The position numbers and the translations under genes were made by a program. DNA of 64,000 nt from Variovorax sp. V213 (GTDB taxonomy: Bacteria > Pseudomonadota > Gammaproteobacteria > Burkholderiales > Burkholderiaceae_C). Each line of letters opens with the position of its first letter. Positions within the stretch are counted from its first letter, which is position 1. The DNA is taken from contig NZ_AP028665.1 of assembly GCF_041154455.1 (NCBI RefSeq), positions 434,001 through 498,000 on the forward strand, read 5' to 3'. A model generated the notes under the pieces. The model searched no databases. It saw only the letters and a list, made by a program, of their open reading frames with translations, and was not told the DNA's origin. Shown here piece after piece: positions 48,855-56,288 of this stretch.

Positions 48855-49225
48855 TCCACCGGGACATGCACGTCCCATGTCTTCGGAGGACTCACGGCTT
48901 GGGCGCACACCACCGCAATCACCCGGCGGCTGCGTCGCACCAGTTCGCCGCCCCTGACAACATCGAACCAGATTTCATGCCACCGCGCCTTCAGGGGCAC
49001 GGCACATCTGGGAACGAGTACTTTCAGGTTCGGGTCGCCGGCCTCCCATTCGCTGCCCGGATGCGTCGAGTTCTCCTGCACCATGAACCGGCGGGCTTCC
49101 TCCCGGATCTCATACAAGCCATGCACCGCATCGTTGGAACGCATGTCCTCGATGCCCGAAGAAGAAAAGCAATGTGTGGCCCAGATGAGCAGCCAGAAGG
49201 GCAGGAGGTGGCGATGGATGTGCAT
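48773..49225 (-). CDS. Hypothetical exported protein, 3' end overlapping an opposite gene
   Basis: A 150-residue open frame with a Sec-like N-terminus (HRHLLPFWLLIWATHCFSSSG). The central part (NLKVLVPRCAVPLKARWHEIWFDVV, RRVIAVVCAQAV, TWDVHVPVDQ) has the alternation of real strands. After VPVDQ the sequence turns basic and low-complexity and runs through the reverse of the small membrane protein gene; the original stop may have been near there and been lost. It lies 79 bases after the NTF2-like gene. I do not recognise the family. Confidence 0.5.
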   Translation of the reverse strand: MHIHRHLLPFWLLIWATHCFSSSGIEDMRSNDAVHGLYEIREEARRFMVQENSTHPGSEWEAGDPNLKVLVPRCAVPLKARWHEIWFDVVRGGELVRRSRRVIAVVCAQAVSPPKTWDVHVPVDQRRPTYGSANKYKPLNSSKKSGSNGE

Positions 49226-49304
49226 GAAGTTCGGAGCAGAGGGTAGCTGGAGGCGCCCACATAAGCCCTTCGGAATGTATTCCGCTCGGTTGTTTAGGGC
49301 TCCT

Positions 49305-49721
49305 CTACTTCATGGCTTCTGCGACGGCCGCGGTGTCGTAGTACTCCATGAATTCGACGATCTTTCCGTCACGAAAACGCAAGACGTCCACCTTTGGGGA
49401 ATGCACCTTTTTCCCGGTCTGCCGGTGCTCCCATTCGCAACTACCAAGCATCACCACGCGGTCGCCTTGGGCGACGAACTCGTCCGCTGAGTAATTGAGC
49501 AGCTTCCACTGTTCGCCCATCCGTTCGAAGTAGCGCTGGACTTCGCCCTTGGAAGAGCATTCTTCCGTGAACTCAGCACCTGCTGCGCCAGCGCCCAGCG
49601 AGCGCCAACGTACGTCGTCAGAAATCAAACTCATCCAGTACTGCGCACTCGTGGCTTTGGAACCGTTCCAGAGGGCGTAACCCTCGCGCAGAACTTGTAC
49701 ATTGGCTTCTTGTTCGGTCAT
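49305..49721 (-). CDS. NTF2/SnoaL-like small protein
   Basis: A 138-residue cone-fold protein: helix LREGYALWNGS, SLISDDVRW, KGEVQRYFERMGEQW and the closing strands LRFRDGKIVEFMEYYDTAAV that define SnoaL-like members. Such proteins bind small hydrophobic ligands or catalyse isomerisation or hydration; no catalytic set is clear. Close to a MerR-type gene and the hypothetical exported gene; the 177-base gap before its start holds no recognisable feature. Confidence 0.83.
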   Translation of the reverse strand: MTEQEANVQVLREGYALWNGSKATSAQYWMSLISDDVRWRSLGAGAAGAEFTEECSSKGEVQRYFERMGEQWKLLNYSADEFVAQGDRVVMLGSCEWEHRQTGKKVHSPKVDVLRFRDGKIVEFMEYYDTAAVAEAMK

Positions 49722-49898
49722 GCGTGTCTCCTTGGAGTAGCTTTCAGAGAACTATCCCACGGCGATTTGGCGAGTCGCGCATGGTCGCCTCATGATGCTC
49801 CACGCAGATTGCGCCATCAACTCTTATCCCTGTCTCTCTGGCGAAGCCCGTTCTTGTCCGACTGACGCCGTTCGGAGCACGGACGCGTTGCGGAGCTC

Positions 49899-50927
49899 TC
49901 ACCCTGCCTGTGGTCGCCAAGCGATGACGCCCTGCGTCCGCGCCCGCACTTCAGGGGATGCGAGGCAGGTTGCGACGGCCTCGTATCCGGGAGCGCCTGG
50001 GTGGGGGGCGACTCGAATGGGTGGGCTGTGATTGGCGGGGCAGAGGATGATCGACTCGTCAGTTCCTACGGCGGCCAAGTCCAGGATCACACGTGAGCGC
50101 GTGAGTAGGAAGAGTGGGCGAGCATGAGACCCACGACGGCGCAGATGAGTGATGACAGCCTGCTGCGTGGCATGGTCCAGGCCCTGCTCGACCATGTCGA
50201 CGATCAGGATAGCCGGGCCTTCGGCTTCCAGTGCCGCCATCAAAGCGATCAATGCATCGGAACCCGTCGCGCCATCGTCAATCAGCCATGCCATTGCTTG
50301 AGCGAGCCGTGACTTCAGGGCCGGGTTGCCATCCATCCGCGCCGCCGTGTCAACGTTGTCCGACCGTTCCAGCCCCAAGAATGCAGCGCCCGGCAGAATT
50401 TCGGCCAAGCGCAAGGCCAGACGGGTCTTGCCGCTGCCCAGCGGGCCGACGATGTAGTTCAGCGGCCGCATGTCGTGCAACTCGAACAGTTCACCACCCC
50501 ACGGCCAGGGAAGTTCGAATTCGATGCTGAATCCCGCAGCTGGTTCCAGCAGGCGTGTCAGCTCGCCGACCGTCGGCGTCTGTCCCCGGGCGAGATCGGC
50601 TCGGACACCACGGATCTTCTCAACAGTGTCCACAAGCTGACGCACGCGACCTTCGAGTGTTGTTTGATGCGCAGCCAAAGCAGTTTCCAGTCCCTCGGCG
50701 TCGCCTTCCAGCACGCACGCAACTTGAGCAAGGCTGAGGCCAAGCTCGCGCAAAGCCACGATCTCTGCACCACGGGCCATTTCTTGGGGACCGTAGGATC
50801 GCCAACCGATGGCGTTCCGAGTTGGGGTCAACAAACCGCGCTGCTCATAAAGGCGCAGGGCCTTGGTGGAGACGCCGAGCCGCTTGGCTGCCTCAGAAGG
50901 ATTCAGGAATGGGGCGGAAGAGCTCAA
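49899..50927 (-). CDS. MerR-type regulator fused to a P-loop ATPase domain
   Basis: A 342-residue fusion. Residues about 8-75 are a MerR winged helix-turn-helix (AKRLGVSTKALRLYEQRGLL, ALRELGLSLAQVACVL) with a coiled helix to about 120. A P-loop domain follows: Walker A GPLGSGKTRLALRLAE near residue 160, a Walker-B-like AILIVDMVEQGLD and a later LFLLTRSRVILDL. No typical MerR metal Cys is present. In other MerR proteins the C-terminal part senses metal or drugs; here ATP binding, or a nucleotide-dependent conformational change, may be the signal. The final strands (SIILCPANHSPPIRV) resemble ABC-type ends. The promoter upstream has the long spacer typical of MerR control. Confidence 0.82.
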   Translation of the reverse strand: MSSSAPFLNPSEAAKRLGVSTKALRLYEQRGLLTPTRNAIGWRSYGPQEMARGAEIVALRELGLSLAQVACVLEGDAEGLETALAAHQTTLEGRVRQLVDTVEKIRGVRADLARGQTPTVGELTRLLEPAAGFSIEFELPWPWGGELFELHDMRPLNYIVGPLGSGKTRLALRLAEILPGAAFLGLERSDNVDTAARMDGNPALKSRLAQAMAWLIDDGATGSDALIALMAALEAEGPAILIVDMVEQGLDHATQQAVITHLRRRGSHARPLFLLTRSRVILDLAAVGTDESIILCPANHSPPIRVAPHPGAPGYEAVATCLASPEVRARTQGVIAWRPQAG

Positions 50928-50957
50928 AGATCACCTCATGATTTGACCGATACTGCC

Positions 50958-50988
50958 TTTATCAAGGCGGCCGCAGGGGCCAGGTCAA
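50958..50988 (-). promoter_or_regulatory. Candidate MerR-type promoter with 19-base spacer
   Basis: On the minus strand TTGACC (50988-50983) and GATAAA (50963-50958) are separated by 19 bases (18 if TGATAA is used). The long spacing with a GGCC...GGCC dyad inside is what MerR proteins read when they twist the promoter. It lies just upstream of the MerR-ATPase gene, so self-control is likely. The hexamers are moderate. Confidence 0.45.
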
Positions 50989-51125
50989 GCAAATTTTGAG
51001 TTTGTTCTCATTCGACCCGAGAGCGGGGGCTGAGCATGCCCTTTGCCACCCTTCGACCTGATCACGATCCATTCATGGTCGGAATAGGGGACGACTAGAG
51101 ACAACTGCGGCGTCGGATATCGCGA

Positions 51126-51833
51126 TCACAAGGAGACAGCCCCATCCACCTGCGTCTGGATGACCGCAAGGGCGTCGGACGGATTCGGCGAGCGAGAGAT
51201 GGAACGTCCGATGACGATGTGACTCGCTCCCCAACGTATCGCGTCGAACGGCGTAGCCACTCTTGCCTGGTCATTCGCCGCATCGGTTTGCAGCTGCGTG
51301 CCCGGGGTAACGATGAGCATTTCAGGCGGAAGGAGGTCGCGAAGCAGCCGCGCCTCCTGGGCTGAGGCGACCACGCCATGGCAGCCGGCCGCAGCGGCCA
51401 GCTTGGCCAGTCGTACGACCTGCTCTGGGACCGTCGCGTCCAAGCCCAATTCCCTGAGATCATCATCTCGCAGGCTCGTGATCACCGTCAGCGCCAGCAC
51501 ATTCAATTGGGGGTATGCGCGAGCAGCCTCCACTGCGGCACGCAGCACCGCAGAGCCTCCGGATGCATGAACGGTGACCATCGAAGCCCCCAAGGCACCT
51601 GCTACCCGCACTGCAGCGGCCACCGACGTGGGTATCTCGTGAAGCTTCAGGTCGAGAAAGACTTCCTTGCCGTCCGAAATCAGCTTTTGCACCACGGCCG
51701 GGCCGGCCGCAGTCAACAGCTGAAGGCCGATCTTGTAGAACCGCGCCGACGGTCCGAGTTGCGCCACCAGTTCGAATGCCCCACTGGCCGAGTCGAAGTC
51801 GAGAGACACGATGATGTTGTTCTTCTGTGTCAT
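51126..51833 (-). CDS. pyrF: Short orotidine-5'-phosphate decarboxylase-family protein with an altered catalytic motif
   Basis: A 235-residue PyrF-type TIM barrel. The start IIVSLDFDSASGAFELV, FYKIGLQLLTAAGP, and C-terminal RWGASHIVIGRSI (phosphate-binding Gly-Arg) are typical. The signature normally reads DxKxxD; here it is DLKLHEIP, with Asp61 and Lys63 kept but Glu66 in place of the third acidic Asp. That Asp comes from the partner subunit and is nearly invariant, so activity is uncertain. Betaproteobacteria usually carry a longer class of PyrF (about 270 residues), so this is probably a second, transferred copy or a new function in the superfamily. ATG 51833 is chosen because similarity starts there. 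Confidence 0.72.
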   Translation of the reverse strand: MTQKNNIIVSLDFDSASGAFELVAQLGPSARFYKIGLQLLTAAGPAVVQKLISDGKEVFLDLKLHEIPTSVAAAVRVAGALGASMVTVHASGGSAVLRAAVEAARAYPQLNVLALTVITSLRDDDLRELGLDATVPEQVVRLAKLAAAAGCHGVVASAQEARLLRDLLPPEMLIVTPGTQLQTDAANDQARVATPFDAIRWGASHIVIGRSISRSPNPSDALAVIQTQVDGAVSL

Positions 51834-51914
51834 CGCGGTGCAAGGTGAAAGGGTTGTTTGGAGGATCGGTGCTGGCTGCATCGGGCCGTGCGACAGCGCG
51901 CCGCTCTTGCTTTG

Positions 51915-52235
51915 CTAGCGGAGATGCTGACCGACCTTCTGCTGAAGCAGCGCGATGAGCTCGGGCTGCATGAACTCATAGCGATCAGGAACATCGAGGC
52001 ACACGATCCTTTTTCCTTGCAGCGACGCCGCGAACCGCTGCTTGAGCTTTGTCCGGTGCTGCTTTTCCATCACGAAGATCAGGTCGGCCCATTCCACCTG
52101 TTCGGCGCTCAGTACGCAGTCTGCGTCGGGCGCGAGGCCGGCAGAATCCGTCTCGATGCCCGGCCCTGCGAACACGCTCTCGGCGGTGGGGCTGCGAAGC
52201 CTGTTCCTGCTGCAGATAAAGAGCACGCGGCGCAT
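51915..52235 (-). CDS. Small predicted protein-tyrosine phosphatase (COG4551-type)
   Basis: A 106-residue low-molecular-weight phosphatase-like protein. The P-loop CSRNRLRSPTAE gives Cys8 and Arg14 in the CX5R arrangement; the general-acid loop is DVPDRYEFMQPEL. It is shorter than true low-molecular-weight phosphatases (about 150) and fits the COG4551 group. ATG 52235 lies at the start of similarity; the longer open frame upstream is a shadow. Its partner is unknown; it lies between pyrF-like and ridA-like genes on the same strand. Confidence 0.83.
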   Translation of the reverse strand: MRRVLFICSRNRLRSPTAESVFAGPGIETDSAGLAPDADCVLSAEQVEWADLIFVMEKQHRTKLKQRFAASLQGKRIVCLDVPDRYEFMQPELIALLQQKVGQHLR

Positions 52236-52318
52236 CGGTGGTGTCGGGATCGGATGGTGGGGCTGGATTCTGGCAGACGCCCGACGGAGGTTCTCCTCAC
52301 GCCTGCTCGCCGGCCAGC

Positions 52319-52723
52319 TCAGTCCACCTGGGCCTCGGGGAGCTTTGCGATCACCTTGATCTCGAAGTCGAAGCCATAGAGCCACGTCACGCCGACGCCA
52401 GTCAGCGTCGGGTGCGGCGCGTTGCCCCAAAACTCCGGCACCAGCTTCCAGATTTTCTCGAACTTCGATTCGGGATCGACGATGAAGACGGTCACGTCGA
52501 TCACGTCGTCGAACGTGCAGCCTGCGGCCGCAAGGACCTCGTTCAGATTGCCGAACGCGAGCCGCACCTGCGTTTCCAGGTCGGGCTCGGGCGAACCGTC
52601 CTCGCGGCTGCCGACCTGCCCCGAGACGAACAGGAAGCCATTGGACCGGATCGCCGGCGAATAGCGATTTCTTTCATAGAGCGCTTGGCGCCCCGGCGGA
52701 AAAACGACGTCACGTAGAGCCAT
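52319..52723 (-). CDS. RidA-family protein
   Basis: A 134-residue RidA/YjgF-family protein: NRYSPAIRSNGFLFVSGQVG, LETQVRLAFGNLNEVLAAAG and DDVIDVTVFIVD. RidA members hydrolyse reactive imine/enamine intermediates or related acids. The C-terminal Arg that closes the active site of imine deaminases is not seen in the expected place (HPTLTGVGVTWLYG in place of PARTxVxV), so it is likely one of the non-deaminase subgroups. It is divergent from a LysR gene 144 bases away. Confidence 0.85.
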   Translation of the reverse strand: MALRDVVFPPGRQALYERNRYSPAIRSNGFLFVSGQVGSREDGSPEPDLETQVRLAFGNLNEVLAAAGCTFDDVIDVTVFIVDPESKFEKIWKLVPEFWGNAPHPTLTGVGVTWLYGFDFEIKVIAKLPEAQVD

Positions 52724-52867
52724 GGATGGACCTTCTCGAAGGGGTCGAAGCCGACCCTGTGGTTGCGATGGAGGGACTCTAGGCATTCGGGCCTCGCGGA
52801 TAAACGGCCAAAGCCAATAATCACTGTTTGCAGATACCAAACAAACTGCGAGGCACCAGGAGCAGAG

Positions 52868-53800
52868 ATGGACCGTTTCGATGCGATGCAGGCATTTGCC
52901 CGCGTGGTGGAAGCAGGCAGCTTCACCAAGGCGGCCGAGACACTTCACATGAGCAAGACCAGCGTGACGCAACTGGTGCAGCAGCTGGAAGCGCGGCTGC
53001 GCGTCAAGCTGCTCAACCGCACCACGCGCAAGGTCAACGTCACGGCCGACGGCGCGGCCTACTACGAGCGCGTGGTGCGCCTGCTGGGCGACATGGACGA
53101 TGCCGAGACCAGCCTGTCTGATGCGTCGGCATCGCCGAGAGGGCGGCTGCGGGTGGATGTGCCCAGTCCGCTCGCGCGCCTGATCCTGGTGCCGGCCTTG
53201 CCGGCATTCCACGCGCGCTACCCCGACATCCAGTTCGACATGGGCGTGAGCGATCGCATGGTGGACCTGATCGGCGAGAACGTGGACTGCGTGGTGCGCG
53301 GCGGCGAGCTCGCCGATCAGTCGCTGATGGCGCGCCACGTGGGCGACCTGCAGCTGGGGGTTTACGCGGCGCCAAGCTATCTTGAACGCGCCGGCTTGCC
53401 CTCGCACCCGCGGGAGCTCGAAAACTCGCACCACCGCGTCGTGGGCTTCCACTGGCCGCGCACCGGCAAGGTCTTACCGTACACCCTGCGCCGCCAGGGC
53501 GGCGAGAGCATCCAGGTGCAAGGCCGCTATGTGCTGGCGGTCGACGACGGCAATGCCTACCTCGCAGCCGGCCTGGCGGGCCTGGGCGTCCTCTGGCTGC
53601 CAGACTACATGTCCGATGCGCACGTGGCGCGCGGCGAGCTGGTGCCGCTGTTCGAAGGCTGGCACCTCGATCCGATGCCCATCTACGTGGCGTTTCCGCC
53701 GAACCGGCATGTCAGCGCCAAGCTGCGCGTGTTCATCGATTGGGTCGCGGCGCTGATGGCGCAACATGCGCCTGTCCAGCGCCCGGCGACGCAGAGGTGA
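52868..53800 (+). CDS. LysR-family transcriptional regulator
   Basis: A 310-residue LysR protein of the large DsdC/YafC-like subgroup. The helix-turn-helix (residues 3-62) reads RFDAMQAFARVVEAGSF and HMSKTSVTQLVQQLEARL; the effector domain has GRLRVDVPSPLARLILVPAL and DLIGENVDCVVRGGEL. ATG 52868 is chosen from this start. It is divergent from the RidA-like gene, which it may control, and ends convergently with the membrane flavoprotein gene. Confidence 0.92.
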   Translation: MDRFDAMQAFARVVEAGSFTKAAETLHMSKTSVTQLVQQLEARLRVKLLNRTTRKVNVTADGAAYYERVVRLLGDMDDAETSLSDASASPRGRLRVDVPSPLARLILVPALPAFHARYPDIQFDMGVSDRMVDLIGENVDCVVRGGELADQSLMARHVGDLQLGVYAAPSYLERAGLPSHPRELENSHHRVVGFHWPRTGKVLPYTLRRQGGESIQVQGRYVLAVDDGNAYLAAGLAGLGVLWLPDYMSDAHVARGELVPLFEGWHLDPMPIYVAFPPNRHVSAKLRVFIDWVAALMAQHAPVQRPATQR

Positions 53801-53839
53801 AGAGGACCTGACCTCTACGGTTCGGAACGCTGACCGCGG

Positions 53840-56275
53840 TCAGTACACGTCGCGGCGGTAGCGTCCTTGCGCAATCAGCGCGTCGAGCCCGGCAGCGCCC
53901 AGCACTTCGCTCAATGCCGCATCCACGCCGGGCGCCAGGCCTTCGCGGCTGCCGCAGACATAGACCAGTGCGCCATCGGCGATCCAGCGGCGGAGCTCGT
54001 CGGCCGCTTCGCGCAAGCAGTGCTGCACGTACCTGCGCTCGGGCTGGTCGCGCGAGTAGACGAGGTCGGCGCGCGCCAGCATGCCGAGCGCCTGCCACCG
54101 CGCGGTGTCCGCGGCGCAGAAGGCATCGTGCGCGGCCTGGCGTTCGCCGTATACCAGCCAGTTGCGCGCGTGGCCCCGCCGCACCCGTTCTCGCAGGTGC
54201 GAGCGCAGCCCGGCATATCCGGAGCCGTTGCCGATGAAGATGCAGGGCAAGTCCTCGTCCGCCAGCGCGAAGGCCGGATTCGCGACAAGCCGCATCTGGA
54301 TCGCATCGCCGATCTGCGCGCCGGCGGTCAGCCAGCCGGAGGCGAGACCCAGCCCACCTTCATGCCGCATCTGGCGCACCAGCAGCTGCACACAGTCGTC
54401 TGCCGGCATCGAGGCCACCGAATAGCTGCGCGGCGCTGGCCGCGGGTGCGCATCGGCGGCGGCTGGCGCGCCCTGCAACAGCACCTCGACCAGCGCACCC
54501 GGCTGCCACGCCGGCGCGCCCGCGCGATGCAGCTCGATCTCGAACAGCGGATGGCCCAGGCTGCCCGGATTGAGCAATTGGCGGCGCACCAGCCGCCAGG
54601 ATTCGAAGGCCCGCTCGGCCGGCGAGGCCGCATGCGACGGCCACGCGGCGCGCACATCGAAGGCCTCGGCGATCGAGCGCTGCCAGCGACCGATGGCTTC
54701 GGGATTGCCGTTGTCGACCTCGACCATCGGGAACAGTGCCTGCGCGCCCTGGTTGCGCAGGTCGCGGTCGAGCTTGCGGCCGAAGCCGCAGAAGGTGGCG
54801 TAGTGCCAGTCGCCGAGTGCGAGCATGCCGTAGTGAATGTGCTGCAACTGCGAACCCGCCTGCTGCGCGAACTTGCGCGCGAAGGCGCGTGCGCTGTCGG
54901 GCGGCTCGCCGTCGCCGGAGGTGCTGACGACCCACAGCACCTTGCGGAAATGCAGCAGCGCATCGACGCTGAGTTCGGCCAGGGTCTTGACCACGATGCC
55001 GAGGCCTGCGGATTGCAGCGCGGCCGCGGTCTGCAGGGCAACGCGTTCGGCATGGCCGGTCTGCGTGGCGAAGGCGATCAGCACCTGCTCCGGGCCCTGC
55101 CCAGCGCTGCCGCGGGCAAGGTCGAGCTGCGCGCGCTCGGCGCGCAGTGCCTTGCGGGTTCGGCGGCGGCCGAGGTACAGCATCCAGCCGGTGATGGCGA
55201 ACAGCGCCAGGCCCAGGCTGGCAAGCATCATCAGGATGCGGCCCGGAAGGCCCCAGTAGGTGCCCATGTGCAGCGGATAGATGCTGTTCACCAGGCGGCC
55301 GGCCATGGGCTTGTCGGCATAGCGCTCGTGCTGCGTCGCCTCGCCCGTGGCCGCCTGCAGATAGAGCCGGTTGCGCGCGCGCTCGTGCTCGGGTGCCGCG
55401 CGCAGGTAGGTGGCTTCGACCTGCGAGGCATTGCGCGTGGGCAGGCGCAGGGTGACCTGGCTCCAGTCCCCCAGGGTCGTCTGCTGGAAGGAGCGCCACA
55501 CGCGCTGCAGGTCGAGCCGGGCCGGTGCGCCACCGGCGGCTGCGTCGGCGGGCCGGGCGCCCTGCATGCGCTGCATGCGAACGGCGCGGCCTTCTCCGGC
55601 CGCATCGTCGATCACGGTGCGCACCGCGTCGAAGCCCCAGTAGAGCCCGGTGAAGCCGGAGACCAGGTAGGCGAGCAGGGCGATGGTCCCGGCGACAGCG
55701 TGCAGGTTCCACAGGAAGGCGCGGCCGCTGAGCGCAAAGTCGAGCCGCAGCCAGCTGCGCCACGCGAGCGGCTTTCGCGGCCAGCGCAGGTACAGGCCCG
55801 ACAGTGCGAGCACCAGCAGTCCTGCGGCCAGGGTGCCCGTCACGGGCTTGCCGGTGTCGCGCGGCATGAGCAGCCAGCGATGCAGGCTTTCGACGAACTC
55901 GAAGAACGCTTCGGCGCGCGGCTCCGGCAGCAGGCCAGCGGTGTAAGGATCGATCAGGCGCGTCTCCCCGCGCCGCTCGCCGGGCGGCGGCGCGAAGTTC
56001 ACGCGCACCGGACGGCCTGCCTCGGCGAACAGCGTCAGCGTTGCCACGCGCCGCCCCGGCTGCGCGGCCTGTAGCCGGTCCAGCAGCTCGGCCGGGGCCA
56101 GTGGCTGGGCGTCGGCCGCATGCGGCAGGCGATGAAGGGCCGGATCGATCAGGTCGGTGATTTCGGCGCGAAAGGAAAGGACCGCGCCGCTCAGTCCGAT
56201 GACCAGCAGCACCGATCCCGCCGTGATGCCGATGAACCAGTGGATCTGGAACCAGGCGCGTCGCCAAAGAGCCAT
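53840..56275 (-). CDS. Membrane PepSY/flavodoxin/FNR-type reductase
   Basis: An 811-residue inner-membrane flavoprotein. The first 380 residues are a PepSY-type membrane part with four helices (about 12-36, 145-165, 190-212, 340-365). A flavodoxin-like domain starts near 397 (VLIAFATQTGHAERVALQ) with FMN loops VSTSGDGEPPD and LGDWHYATFCGFGRKLD. A CPR/FNR-type NAD(P)H/FAD module follows from about 560: SYSVAS near 617 (the RxYS motif) and IFIGNGSGYAGLRS near 678. It should move electrons from NAD(P)H through FAD and FMN across the membrane. It starts 14 bases after the TonB receptor, so reduction of an imported ferric chelate is the likely job. Confidence 0.88.
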   Translation of the reverse strand: MALWRRAWFQIHWFIGITAGSVLLVIGLSGAVLSFRAEITDLIDPALHRLPHAADAQPLAPAELLDRLQAAQPGRRVATLTLFAEAGRPVRVNFAPPPGERRGETRLIDPYTAGLLPEPRAEAFFEFVESLHRWLLMPRDTGKPVTGTLAAGLLVLALSGLYLRWPRKPLAWRSWLRLDFALSGRAFLWNLHAVAGTIALLAYLVSGFTGLYWGFDAVRTVIDDAAGEGRAVRMQRMQGARPADAAAGGAPARLDLQRVWRSFQQTTLGDWSQVTLRLPTRNASQVEATYLRAAPEHERARNRLYLQAATGEATQHERYADKPMAGRLVNSIYPLHMGTYWGLPGRILMMLASLGLALFAITGWMLYLGRRRTRKALRAERAQLDLARGSAGQGPEQVLIAFATQTGHAERVALQTAAALQSAGLGIVVKTLAELSVDALLHFRKVLWVVSTSGDGEPPDSARAFARKFAQQAGSQLQHIHYGMLALGDWHYATFCGFGRKLDRDLRNQGAQALFPMVEVDNGNPEAIGRWQRSIAEAFDVRAAWPSHAASPAERAFESWRLVRRQLLNPGSLGHPLFEIELHRAGAPAWQPGALVEVLLQGAPAAADAHPRPAPRSYSVASMPADDCVQLLVRQMRHEGGLGLASGWLTAGAQIGDAIQMRLVANPAFALADEDLPCIFIGNGSGYAGLRSHLRERVRRGHARNWLVYGERQAAHDAFCAADTARWQALGMLARADLVYSRDQPERRYVQHCLREAADELRRWIADGALVYVCGSREGLAPGVDAALSEVLGAAGLDALIAQGRYRRDVY

Positions 56276-56288
56276 GCTTCGCCCGTCC

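Noticed and set aside
49722..49898. Small open frame at about 49792-50031 in the NTF2-like/MerR gap
   Set aside because: It overlaps the MerR-ATPase gene end, has no family features and no ribosome site.
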